A DNA stretch of 39,669 nt, taken from NCBI GenBank assembly GCA_016717705.1, contig JADKFD010000044.1, forward strand, positions 1-39,669, in the 5' to 3' direction. Positions 9,088 to 19,073 of this stretch are shown one piece after another. The notes below the pieces were generated by a model. That model was given only the letters and a program-made list of their open reading frames with translations. It did no database searches and had not been told where the DNA came from. The DNA comes from Rhodanobacteraceae bacterium (GTDB taxonomy: Bacteria > Pseudomonadota > Gammaproteobacteria > Xanthomonadales > SZUA-5). Numbering within the stretch: the stretch's first letter is position 1; each line of letters opens with the position of its first letter. The position numbers and the translations under genes are program-made.

Positions 9088-10164
9088 ATGAACATCAAGA
9101 TCACGCGACTGTTTGCGAGCATCCTGGGTATCGGCCTGGCCTTGCCAGGACTCGCTGCAGACTGGCAAGCCCTGCCTGACAAGGTTCCAGCACCCGCTGA
9201 CAACCCGCCCAGCGCAGCCAAGATCGAACTCGGCAAGACGCTGTACTTCGATCCGCGCCTGTCCGAACACGGCACGCTGTCGTGCAATTCCTGCCACAAC
9301 CTGATGGCCGCCGGCGACGACAATCGGCCCAATTCGATCGGCATGCACGACGCCCACGGTGGGCGCAGCGCACCGACGGTGTGGAATGCCGCCTTCTACT
9401 CGGTGCAGTTCTGGGATGGCCGCGCCGCCACGCTGGAAGACCAGGCCAAGGGGCCCATGGTCAATCCGGTTGAGATGGGCATGGGCACGCTGGATGTCGC
9501 CATCGGTCGACTGCAGCAGATCCCGGGCTACCAGACCCAGTTCGCTGCGGCCTTTCCGGGCGAATCCAAGCCGGTCACCGCTGACAACGTCGCCAAGGCG
9601 ATTGCCGCCTTCGAGCGCACGCTGATCACACCGAACTCGCCCTACGACCGCTACGTCAAGGGCGACAAGGCCGCACTCAGCGAGCAACAAGTGCGCGGGA
9701 TGGACTCCTTTGCTGCGCTGGGCTGCACTGCGTGCCATTCCGGCGCCAACTTCAGCGGCCCGACTTTGCCGGTGGGTACCGGCTTCTTCATGAAGTTCCC
9801 GACTTTCCCGGGCAGTGCCTTCGATGCGAAATATGAACTGGTGAAGGACGACGGCCGTTTTGCGGTGACCAAACAGGAGGCTGACCGTCACCTGTTCCGC
9901 GTTCCGACCTTGCGCAATATCGCGCTGACCGCGCCGTACTTCCACACCGGCACGGTGCCAACGCTGGATCTGGCGGTACGCGTGATGGCCAAGACCCAGT
10001 TGGACAAGGAACTGAGCGATGCACAGGCCGCGGATCTGGTGGCCTTCCTGAATGCCCTCAGCGGCGAATTTCCGCAGATCGCCATGCCGCGCCTGCCGGC
10101 GACGCCGAACATGAGCGTGATTCCGCCGGTCGATCCGCACCAGAAGAAGCCGACCGCGGGCTGA
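9088..10164 (+). CDS. Periplasmic di-heme cytochrome c peroxidase (CcpA/MauG family)
   Basis: A 358-residue exported protein. A signal peptide (to LPGLAA, about residue 24) is followed by two c-type heme-binding motifs, CNSCH (66-70) and CTACH (213-217), the pattern of bacterial di-heme peroxidases. Other family marks are GKTLYFDPRLSEHGTLSC, WDGRAATLEDQA and FRVPTLRNIALTAPYFHTG. These enzymes reduce hydrogen peroxide with electrons from small cytochromes or cupredoxins. Some relatives instead oxidise a protein partner, as MauG does. No mau genes are nearby, so peroxidase is more likely. AAGAGGAG lies seven bases before the ATG. The gene is a lone transcription unit flanked on both sides by palindromic repeat arrays. 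Confidence 0.92.
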   Translation: MNIKITRLFASILGIGLALPGLAADWQALPDKVPAPADNPPSAAKIELGKTLYFDPRLSEHGTLSCNSCHNLMAAGDDNRPNSIGMHDAHGGRSAPTVWNAAFYSVQFWDGRAATLEDQAKGPMVNPVEMGMGTLDVAIGRLQQIPGYQTQFAAAFPGESKPVTADNVAKAIAAFERTLITPNSPYDRYVKGDKAALSEQQVRGMDSFAALGCTACHSGANFSGPTLPVGTGFFMKFPTFPGSAFDAKYELVKDDGRFAVTKQEADRHLFRVPTLRNIALTAPYFHTGTVPTLDLAVRVMAKTQLDKELSDAQAADLVAFLNALSGEFPQIAMPRLPATPNMSVIPPVDPHQKKPTAG

Positions 10165-10176
10165 GTGCGCAGCGGG

Positions 10177-10322
10177 CTCTGCCAGGCCGTTGTACCGCGC
10201 AGCGGTTCACCGGCAGGGGCTTGCGCCAAGCACGCGGTGAACGCGCTGACGCGCGTACACCGGGCTACCGACCAAGGCAGGCTCTGGTAGGCCGGTGTAC
10301 CGCGCAGCGGTTCACCGGCAGG
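10177..10322. repeat. Array of extragenic palindromes (same family as 8817-8957)
   Basis: Three units lie between the peroxidase gene and leuS: 10177-10216 (GCCAGGCCGTTGTACCGCG...), 10231-10269 (inverted type, GGTGAACGCG...GTACACCGGGCTACC) and 10282-10322 (GGTAGGCCGGTGTACCGCG...). The first and third are near-identical direct copies and the middle one is inverted. The array could form large hairpins in the RNA and may end the peroxidase transcript. Confidence 0.75.
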
Positions 10323-10398
10323 CTTGCCTCAGACCTTTGGCCCTGCCTGGCCCGCTCGTTGTAGTCTAGCGGGCTTACTTTCGATCGGCTTTCTGGCC

Positions 10399-13055
10399 AT
10401 GCAGACCACCTACGACCCGCGCAGCGCTGAAGCGTCGGCGCAAGCTTTCTGGGAACGCACCCGTGCTTTCGAGGTCGTCGAAGACCCGAATCGCGAGAAG
10501 TTCTACTGTCTGTGCATGCTGCCGTACCCGTCCGGTGCGCTGCACATGGGCCATGTGCGCAACTACACCATCGGCGATGTGGTCAGTCGCTACCAGCGCA
10601 TGCTCGGCAAGAACGTGCTGCAACCCATGGGTTTTGACGCCTTCGGCCTGCCCGCCGAGAACGCCGCAATTGCGCGCCAGGTGCCACCGGCAGAGTGGAC
10701 CTACGCCAACATGGCGAACATGAAGCGCCAGCTCAAGGCGCTCGGCTTCGCTTACGACTGGTCGCGCGAGCTGGCCACCTGCAAGCCGGAGTACTACCAG
10801 CACGAGCAGCGCTTTTTCACCGAGCTGTACGCCAAGGGCTTGGTCTACCGCAAGAATTCGGTGGTGAACTGGGATCCGATCGATCAGACCGTGCTGGCCA
10901 ACGAGCAGGTGGTCGATGGCCGCGGCTGGCGTTCCGGGGCCATCGTCGAGCGTCGCGAGATCCCGCAGTGGTTCTTTCGCATCACCGACTACGCCGATGA
11001 GCTGCTCGGCAATCTGGACGATCTCAGCGGCTGGCCGGATTCGGTCAAGACCATGCAGCGCAACTGGATCGGCCGCTCCGAAGGCCTGGAGATCCACTTC
11101 GCGGTCGAAGGCGAGTCTGAACCATTGACCGTTTACACCACGCGCCCGGACACGCTGATGGGCGTGACTTTCGTGTCGGTTGCCGCCGAGCACCCGTTGG
11201 CGCGCAAGGCCGCGGCGAACCACCCGCAACTGGCCGCATTCATCAGCGAATGCGCGCATGCCGCGGTGGCGGAAGCGGCCGTCGAAACCATGGAGAAGAA
11301 GGGCATCCCCCTCGGTATTTACGCGATCCACCCGATCAGCGGCGAGCGCGTACCGATCTGGGCCGCCAATTTCGTGCTGATGGGCTACGGCACTGGCGCC
11401 GTGATGGCGGTGCCGGGGCACGACCAGCGCGATTGGGAATTCGCCCACAAGTACGGGCTGCCGATCGTGCAGGTGATTGCGCCGGCGAAAGCCAGGACCG
11501 GGGGGACCCGGGCCGGGGAGCAGCGGGCCAGGCGAAACCCGGGTCCCGATCAGTAGACCTGTCTCAGGGCGCCTACACTGAAAAAGGCATCTGCGTGAAC
11601 TCTGGCCCCGACCTCGATGGCAAGAACTTCAAAGAGGCCTTTGAGGCTTTGACCATCCTGCTCTCAGCCGCAGGCCGCGGGCAGAAGCGGGTCAACTTCC
11701 GCCTGCGCGACTGGGGCGTGTCGCGACAGCGCTATTGGGGTTGCCCGATCCCGATGATCTACCGCGAGGACGGCCAGGCCGTTCCGGTTCCGCCGGAATT
11801 GCTGCCGGTGGTGCTGCCGGAAGATGTGCTGTTCTCCGGCGTGGCGTCGCCGATCAAGTCGATGCCATCGTTCATCAACACCATCGACTCGACGACCGGC
11901 CTGCCGGCGAAACGCGAGACCGACACCTTCGACACTTTCGTCGAGTCGTCCTGGTATTACGCGCGCTACACCAGCCCAGGTGCGCCGACCATGCTCGATC
12001 AGCGCGCCAATTACTGGCTGCCGATCGATCTGTACATCGGCGGCATCGAGCACGCGGTGATGCACTTGTTGTATTTCCGCTTCTGGCACAAGGCGATGCG
12101 CGATTGCGGTTACGTGCAAAGCGACGAACCGGCAATCAACTTGCTGTGCCAGGGCATGGTGGTGGCGGAGACCTTCTACCGCGAATCGGATGGCAAGAAG
12201 ACCTGGTTCAATCCGGCCGAGGTCGACGTCACGCGAGACGCTCACGGTCGCATGACCGGCGCCGTGCTCAAGGCCGACGGGCGACCGGTGACCATTGGCG
12301 CGGTCGAGAAGATGAGCAAGAGCAAGAACAACGGCGTCGATCCGCAGGCGCTGATCGACGAATACGGTGCCGACACCGTGCGCCTGTTCTCGATGTTCGC
12401 CTCGCCGCCCGACCAGCAACTGGAGTGGAGCCAGTCCGGCGTGGAAGGCATGGCGCGCTTCCTGCGCCGGATCTGGCGTATGGCGGCAGAACATGTCGAG
12501 ACTGCGCAGGCAGCCGGGCGCCCGCCGAAACTCGACCTCGGCAAGCTCACGGCCGCCGACAAAGCCCTGCGCACCAAGCTGCACGAGACCATCGAAGGCG
12601 TGAATCGGGACATCGGCACGCGCTATACCTTCAACACCGCCATCGCCAAGGTGATGGAGCTGAGCAACGCCATCGGCAAGTTCGAAGCGCACGGACCCAA
12701 TTCCCGCGCTGTGCTACAAGAGGCCTGGGAAGCGATCGTATTGCTGCTGAATCCGATCACCCCACACACCAGCCACGCGCTGTGGCAGTTGCTGGGTCAC
12801 CCGGAGACGCTGCTGGAGGACCAGGGCTTTCCCAAGGCCGACCCGGCTGCCCTGGTCAAGGATCTGATCACGGTCGTGGTCCAGGTCAACGGCAAGCTGC
12901 GCGGCAAGCTGGAGGTGGCGCCGGGCAGTGGCGAAGACCTGTTGCGCCCGCTGGCCTTTGCCAACCCGGATGTTGCCCGATTCACGGAGGGCAAGACAGT
13001 GCGCAAGTTCATTGTCGTGCCGGATAAACTGGTCAATATTGTCGTAGCCGAATAA
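10399..13055 (+). CDS. leuS: Leucyl-tRNA synthetase (apparent frameshift in a GC-rich insertion)
   Basis: Cytoplasmic class Ia aminoacyl-tRNA synthetase that charges tRNA-Leu. The HIGH-type motif is seen in PYPSGALHMGHVRN and the KMSKS loop in VEKMSKSKNN. The editing domain (VYTTRPDTLMGVTFV, and GHDQRDWEFA with its editing Asp) and the anticodon-binding and C-terminal domains are complete. The frame breaks after GLPIVQVIAPA, where about 20 extra codons of GC-rich sequence are inserted. If the run of six G at 11500-11505 is really seven, the whole gene reads through as about 885 residues, against 860 in E. coli. Translation is taken from ATG 10399 (MQTTYDPRSAEASAQAFW); no strong ribosome-binding site is visible. 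lptE follows 16 bp after the stop. Confidence 0.93.
11488..11548. repeat. GC-rich insertion inside leuS related to GGGACCC heptad repeats
   Basis: About 60 bp with no counterpart in usual LeuS proteins, lying between the editing-domain end (VIAPA) and SVDLSQGAYTEKG. It starts AAAGCCAGGACCGGGGG and ends CCCGGGTCCCG. This resembles the inverse of the heptad repeat at 16721-16751 (CCGGGACCCGGGACC). If in frame it would add about 20 Gly/Arg/Pro/Ala-rich residues on the protein surface. Confidence 0.5.
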
Positions 13056-13071
13056 AGCAGGAGCACGAGTG

Positions 13072-13617
13072 ATGATGGGAATGCAAAAGCTGCGAATCGC
13101 CGTGGTGACCGCAATCGCGCTGGCGAGTGGTGCCTGCGGATACACCTTGCGCGACAGCGCGCCGTTGCCGGTTGTCCTGGGCACGGTCGCGATCGAGGCA
13201 GTCGATCTCGACAGCGCCCTGGTGGTGGATCTCGAGCGTGAGCTGGAATCAGCCGGCGCCACGCTCAAGCCGCTGGGCAGCGCGGGTGCGAGCACACTGA
13301 AAATCCAGACCGAGACCGCCGAGCGCAACGTCATCAGTCTCGACGACCGCGCCAAGGTCGGTGAGTACCAACTGAATTATCGGGTGGTCTATGCAGTCGA
13401 TGATGCTGGCGGCAAGCCGTTGCTGAATGACACGCCGCTCGAAGTTTCGCGCGTCTACAGCTTCGACGAGCAGCAGGCCATCGGCGCCAGTCAGGAAGAA
13501 GACATCATCCGCAGTGAGCTGCGCCGCGACGTCGTGCGCATGATGATGGAGCGCCTGCAGCGCATCCAGGACCCGAACAAGGCCTCGGAAACCCGCGAGA
13601 GCGCGACGGCGAAGTAG
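13072..13617 (+). CDS. lptE: LPS-assembly lipoprotein LptE
   Basis: A 181-residue outer membrane lipoprotein that plugs the LptD barrel and helps insert lipopolysaccharide into the outer leaflet. The N-terminus is a lipoprotein signal with lipobox ASGAC followed by GYTLRDSAPLPVVLG, the characteristic GYxLR start of mature LptE. The remainder matches the LptE fold (LKIQTETAERNVISLDDRAKVGEYQLNYRVVYAV). A GGAG lies eight bases before ATG 13072; a GTG one codon earlier is also possible. It directly follows leuS, as in most gammaproteobacteria. The usual next gene, holA, is missing here. Confidence 0.93.
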   Translation: MMGMQKLRIAVVTAIALASGACGYTLRDSAPLPVVLGTVAIEAVDLDSALVVDLERELESAGATLKPLGSAGASTLKIQTETAERNVISLDDRAKVGEYQLNYRVVYAVDDAGGKPLLNDTPLEVSRVYSFDEQQAIGASQEEDIIRSELRRDVVRMMMERLQRIQDPNKASETRESATAK

Positions 13618-13624
13618 ATTTTCT

Positions 13625-13733
13625 GTGGGGCGGGGGGTTTATCCCGGAGCTCTGGCGGACAGCACAAAAGCTCGGGATGAACCCGGCGGCTTGAGCCGAC
13701 AGCGCCCCACGCCAGGGGGGGGGGGGGGGGGGG
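13625..13733. repeat. Large imperfect palindrome followed by a 19-G run
   Basis: Between convergent lptE and the HD-GYP gene. GTGGGGCG (13625-13632) pairs perfectly with CGCCCCAC (13703-13710), GGTTTATCCCG (13636-13646) pairs with CGGGATGAACC (13673-13683) with one mismatch, and GAGCT pairs with AGCTC. This resembles an extragenic palindrome and could terminate transcription from both sides. Positions 13715-13733 are 19 consecutive G, an unusual tract and a possible assembly artefact. Confidence 0.7.
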
Positions 13734-13783
13734 AAACCGGCAGGGGAACACGTCTACAAAAGCCGGCGAGACTGATCGGCAGC

Positions 13784-15304
13784 CTAATCCGGCAACCGCC
13801 GCCGGATGTCCTCCGCCGCGTCCCACTGCGAGAACAGCACCTCGACCAGTGCCGGGTCGAATTTGCGTCCCGATTGTCCGCGGATGAAGGCCTGCACTTC
13901 TTCCACCGCCCAGGCGCGCTTGTAGCAGCGGTTGCTGCCGAGCGCGTCGTAGACGTCGGCGAGTGCGACGATGCGGCCCGGCAACCCGATCTCGGCGCCC
14001 TTGATCGCGCGCGGATAGCCTGACCCGTCCCAGTTTTCGTGGTGTTCGCGGGCGATCTGCGCCGCCAGTTGCATCAGCGGGCGCCGTGACGACGCCAGCA
14101 TCTGCGCGCCGAGCTCGGCATGGGTGCGCATGACCTGAGATTCCTCGGACGTATGCGAGCCGGGCTTGTTGAGGATGGCATCGGGAATGCCGATCTTGCC
14201 GATGTCGTGCAATGGCGCGGCAAAACGCAGCATTCCCGCTTCCTGTTCGTCCATCCCGGCGGCGCGTCCGAGCAGTTCGGCGATCAGCCCGACCCGGCGC
14301 ACATGGTTGGCGGTTTCGCGTGAGCGCGTTTCGGCGGCACCGGCGAGCAGGTAAACCATTTCCAGCTGACTCTCGAACAGCTCCTTGTTCAGGTGCAGAT
14401 TTTCGAAAGCGATCGATACATTGGTGCAGAACAGCTGCACCAATCGGTAGTCGACATCGCGCAGGCGCGGTGTCTCGCCGACGTACAACAGACTCTCGGT
14501 GGAGTGACTGTCGGTGAAATGCAGCACGTAGTGGTCGTCGGCGAACAGATTTTCCTTGCGCTCGAATGCACGGTGCACTGAATCCAGCAGTCGCCGGGGC
14601 AACACCGTGTCGACCATCGTGTTGACGAAGCGCGAGTAATCGCCCGTCGCGGCAGCGACGACCAGTTGTTCACCCACCGCGGGTTGGTCGACCGGCTTGC
14701 AGTACAGCGCGCCGCGCTCGAGACCAACCACGTTGCCCAGTTGATCGAGCACCGCCGAGGCGAACTCGTGCGATTTCTGGTGCGAGAAGATATGCGCCGA
14801 CGCGGCGATGACGCGTTCGAGGCCGAGGCGATTGCGCTCGATCAGCATGACGTCGCGATAGGCGCGCAAGGTGGCGTACATCATCGTGCGCAGCTTCTGC
14901 GCAGTGAGCTCGGTCTTGTCCTTGTAGTCGTTGATGTCGTAGTTGGTGATGACCTCGTGCTCGGGCGCCTGGCCGGGCTGGCCGGTGCGCAGCACGATGC
15001 GGACAAAATGATTGTCGAGTTCACCGCGGACGAATTTCACCAGGTCCAGGCCAGCCTGGTCGGACTCCATCACCACATCCAGCAACATCACGCCGATATC
15101 CGGCGTGGCGCGCAGAATCTGGCGGGCCTCAGCGGCCGAGTAAGCGTGATGGAACTGCAGTGGGCGATCTTCGAACCGGAAGGTGCCCAGCACCAGACGG
15201 GTCACTTCGTGAACGGCAGGTTCGTCATCGACGATCAGCACATGCCACGGCTCTGCTGCAATGGGTTCAGCCGCAAACTCGAAGAGCTCGTCACCTTGCG
15301 CCAT
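13784..15304 (-). CDS. Response regulator with DUF3369 and HD-GYP domain (cyclic-di-GMP phosphodiesterase)
   Basis: A 506-residue cytoplasmic signalling protein. The N-terminal receiver domain has the acidic pair (LIVDDEP, residues 24-29), phospho-acceptor Asp76 in MLLDVVM, and the later Thr/Lys region (LRTGQPGQAPEH, DYKDKTEL). A DUF3369 sensor-like domain follows (about 175-330). The C-terminal HD-GYP domain has HDIGKIGIPDAILNKPG, HAELGAQML, REHHENWDGSGYP and LADVYDAL, so the metal ligands and GYP motif are intact. HD-GYP proteins hydrolyse cyclic-di-GMP, and phosphorylation of the receiver should control activity. No partner kinase is next to it. It lies 108 bp downstream of ivd on the same strand and may be co-transcribed or independent. 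Confidence 0.92.
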   Translation of the reverse strand: MAQGDELFEFAAEPIAAEPWHVLIVDDEPAVHEVTRLVLGTFRFEDRPLQFHHAYSAAEARQILRATPDIGVMLLDVVMESDQAGLDLVKFVRGELDNHFVRIVLRTGQPGQAPEHEVITNYDINDYKDKTELTAQKLRTMMYATLRAYRDVMLIERNRLGLERVIAASAHIFSHQKSHEFASAVLDQLGNVVGLERGALYCKPVDQPAVGEQLVVAAATGDYSRFVNTMVDTVLPRRLLDSVHRAFERKENLFADDHYVLHFTDSHSTESLLYVGETPRLRDVDYRLVQLFCTNVSIAFENLHLNKELFESQLEMVYLLAGAAETRSRETANHVRRVGLIAELLGRAAGMDEQEAGMLRFAAPLHDIGKIGIPDAILNKPGSHTSEESQVMRTHAELGAQMLASSRRPLMQLAAQIAREHHENWDGSGYPRAIKGAEIGLPGRIVALADVYDALGSNRCYKRAWAVEEVQAFIRGQSGRKFDPALVEVLFSQWDAAEDIRRRLPD

Positions 15305-15412
15305 CGTCGCCCCGCGAATGGACCCCGTAACCCGAAATTACGCGCCCGGCGGCGTCATGTAAACGTGTTCGGCGAGAAGTTGACGATCTTCCCGCGGATC
15401 TGAGCCAACGGG

Positions 15413-16570
15413 TCAATTCTTGCCGGCAAACAACTCGCGGCCGATCAGCATCCGGCGGATTTCCTGGGTTCCGGCGCCAATTTCGTAAAGCTTGGCGTCG
15501 CGCAGCAGGCGTCCGGCCGGATAGTCGTTGATGTAGCCATTTCCGCCAAGCGCCTGAATGGTCTCCAGGCTCACGTCGACGGCCGCCTTGGAGGCATACA
15601 ACAGGCAACTTGCCGGGTCGATGCGCGAACGCCGGCCGCGGTCGTAGTCCTCGGCGACGCGGTAAGCATAGGCGCGCGCCGATTGCAGTTGTGTGTACAT
15701 GTCGGCGAGCTTGGCCTGCATGATGCCGAAGCTGCCGATCGGCGAGTCGAACTGCTTGCGTTCGCGCACGTAGGCCAGGGTCAGTTCCATGCCGGTCTGC
15801 ATCAAGCCCAGTGGACCGCCGGTCAGCACCAGACGCTCGGTATTGAGGCCGCTCATCAGGACCTTGACGCCCTGATCGACTTCGCCGAGGACGTTTTCAT
15901 CGGGAATTTCGCAATTGTTGAACACCAGTTCGCTGGTGCTCGATCCACGCATGCCCAGCTTGTCGAGCTTTTGCGTGGCGTGGAAGCCGGGCATGCCTTT
16001 TTCGACGATGAATGCCGTCATGCAGCGCGAGCCGCGATCCTTCGGCGCGGTGCGCATGTAGACCACCAGCACCTCGGCATCCGGGCCATTGGTGATCCAC
16101 ATCTTGGTGCCGTTGGCGATCCAGCGATCGCCGATTTTCTCGGCGCGGCAGGCCATCGAACCGACCACGTCGGAGCCGGCACCGTGTTCGCTCATCGCCA
16201 GCGCGCCCACCCATTCACCACTGCACAGCTTCGGCAGGTACTTCGCCTTTTGCGCCGGCGTTGCGTTGTTGTAGAGATTCTGCACGCACAGGTTGGAGTG
16301 CGCGCCGTAGGACAGCCCGACCGACCCGGACGCGCGCGAAATTTCTTCCATCGCCACCAGGTGCGCCAGGTAGCCCAGGCCACTGCCGCCATGTTCATGG
16401 TCGACCGTGATGCCGAGCAGCCCAAGCTCGCCGAGCTTGGGCCACAGGTCCCGCGGAAAACTGTTGCTGCGATCGATCTCGTCGGCGCGCGGTGCGATTT
16501 CCGCATCGGCAAACCGGCGCACGCTGTCACGCAGCAGATCGAGTTCTTCGCCGAGCGAGAAGGGGGTCAT
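15413..16570 (-). CDS. ivd: Isovaleryl-CoA dehydrogenase
   Basis: A 385-residue FAD-dependent acyl-CoA dehydrogenase. It oxidises isovaleryl-CoA to 3-methylcrotonyl-CoA in leucine breakdown, passing electrons to electron-transfer flavoprotein. Isovaleryl specificity is suggested by the position of the catalytic Glu in NTERLVLTGGPLGLMQ, the site used in isovaleryl-CoA dehydrogenases, rather than near the C-terminus. Other family motifs are ALAMSEHGAGSDVVG, WITNGPDAEVLVVY, RKQFDSPIG, QALGGNGYINDYPAGRLLRDAKLYEIGAGTQEIRR. The ATG at 16570 starts MTPFSLGEELDLLRDSVRRFA, the normal N-terminus; a longer upstream frame is not conserved. Leucine dehydrogenase lies upstream on the same strand, so the two probably act in one pathway. 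The carboxylase genes that would follow in the pathway are not in the window. Confidence 0.9.
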   Translation of the reverse strand: MTPFSLGEELDLLRDSVRRFADAEIAPRADEIDRSNSFPRDLWPKLGELGLLGITVDHEHGGSGLGYLAHLVAMEEISRASGSVGLSYGAHSNLCVQNLYNNATPAQKAKYLPKLCSGEWVGALAMSEHGAGSDVVGSMACRAEKIGDRWIANGTKMWITNGPDAEVLVVYMRTAPKDRGSRCMTAFIVEKGMPGFHATQKLDKLGMRGSSTSELVFNNCEIPDENVLGEVDQGVKVLMSGLNTERLVLTGGPLGLMQTGMELTLAYVRERKQFDSPIGSFGIMQAKLADMYTQLQSARAYAYRVAEDYDRGRRSRIDPASCLLYASKAAVDVSLETIQALGGNGYINDYPAGRLLRDAKLYEIGAGTQEIRRMLIGRELFAGKN

Positions 16571-16720
16571 GGGGGCTCCGGTGATGGCTTTAGAGGTTCT
16601 GGAGGCCCGGGAGCCGCGGGCGGACCGGACCCGGAAGAACAGGGCCTTGGCCGCAAAGATAGGGCGCAATAGGTGCATTCAGTGGTGCCGATCGACATGG
16701 GCCGCAGAAATGCGCCCATC

Positions 16721-16751
16721 GGGTCCCGGGTCCCGCGGTCCCGGGTCCCGG
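16721..16751. repeat. GGGTCCC heptad repeats
   Basis: Two perfect GGGTCCC units (16721-16734), then GCGGTCCC and another GGGTCCC ending near 16749. They lie nine bases beyond the stop of leucine dehydrogenase, in the 189-bp gap before ivd. Related sequence is seen inserted in leuS. The rest of the gap is GC-rich with no gene. Confidence 0.65.
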
Positions 16752-16759
16752 CTTCGTTG

Positions 16760-17861
<1,102 letters not shown>

Positions 17862-18140
17862 GGCTGGAATCTCTCGAATGAGGAGCACAGGGGCAGTGCC
17901 AGCGCCGGGGCTTGCACTGAGGAAGCAGCAGCTCATGGGAGGAGTGATTGGATCGCGCCGGGTTCTGTCCCTGGCCCGCCACCGCCCTCCCAGGGGCGCG
18001 AACGGCGCGGATCATACCCGTATGTCCAATGGCGCCCAAGACGGATTGGTGACAGTGCCCGCCACGGTTCAGCGAGTTGATCTCGCCGCACGCATGGCGC
18101 GCAACTCAACCGACACCTTGCAGGCCCGCGCGACGCGCCG

Positions 18141-18937
18141 TCAGCGGCAATGCGGTTGCCTGCCCGCGGCTTGCGCCGCCTCCTCGTCGGGGCGGACCGC
18201 AGCCAGTTGCAGGCGCAGTGCATTGGCCCGGCGCGCGGGTTGCGGGTGGCTGGCGAGCCAACTCGCGGTCTGCGCGGAAGCTTGCTCGGCCAGTGTCTGC
18301 CACAGCGCCGGCGCCGCATCGGCCGGATAGCCGGCGCGCGCCAGCAGACGCAGTCCGGCTGAATCTGCTGCAAGCTCCTGGGCATCGCTGAAGGGTCGAA
18401 TTTCGCCCACCTGAGTGCCCAGGCCGAGCAGGGCATACAGCTTCTTCGACGGCTCGGGCCCTGCTTGCCGCGATAGGTCTGTGCCGCTGCGACTGCAGCC
18501 TCCAACGCGAATTCCGCAGACACCCGCTCAGCGACGTGACGCTGAGCGATGTGCCCCAGCTCATGGGCAATCGCGGCCGCCAGTTGCGCTTCTTCCGGGG
18601 TCACCTGAAGCAGTCCGCGATGGACGCCGAGCTTGCCGCCGGGCAGCGCATAGAGCAGCGCGCTGGCGTCCTCGAAGACCACCGTCTCCCAGCGCAGTGC
18701 GCGGTCTGTCTCAGCCAATTCAGCCACCAGATGATCGCTCACGCAGCGCACCAGGCTGTACGCCTCGTAGTCGGCGCTGAGCTGGTTCTTGGATTTCAAT
18801 TGTTCGAAGGCGGATGCGCTGATCGCCGCCATGTCGTTGTCGCTGATCCTTGCGCGATCCGGCCTGGTCTGCGATGAGTCGGCGCAGGCGCCCAGCAGCA
18901 GCGGAACGAGGAGGGCGAAGATGGCGCGGCGGCACAT
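18141..18937 (-). CDS. M48-family metallopeptidase lipoprotein (frameshift near 18450)
   Basis: About 265 residues. Lipoprotein signal CRRAIFALLVPLLLGAC, so probably anchored in the envelope facing the periplasm. The M48 zinc motif HExxH is present as AIAHELGHIAQRHV, and the third ligand Glu is expected in DAQELAADSAGLRLLARAGY after the frame change. The frame shifts between YRGKQGPSR and KKLYALLGLGTQVGEIRPF near 18440-18460. One added base gives a continuous protein. M48 proteins of this type (BepA/LoiP-like) take part in outer membrane protein quality control. The exact member cannot be named because the conserved core is short. It is divergent from the small membrane protein at 19074. About 280 bp with no gene separate it from leucine dehydrogenase downstream. 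Confidence 0.82.
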
Positions 18938-19073
18938 CGATCCAGTTCCGATTTGTGGGTGACGGCCCAGGAGTCTAGAACGATCCCGTCCACTTGGATC
19001 GCCGCGCTGCTCGTGCATGTCCTGATACACCGGCGTTTCTCGTTCCTGTCTTGCACATCACCGGAGAACGTCA

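Noticed and set aside
8817..10322. CRISPR array
   Set aside because: Repeats are palindromic, alternate in direction, vary in sequence and lack uniform spacers; no cas genes.
13715..13733. G-quadruplex regulatory element
   Set aside because: A single uninterrupted run of 19 G is more likely an assembly artefact; cannot be judged without reads.
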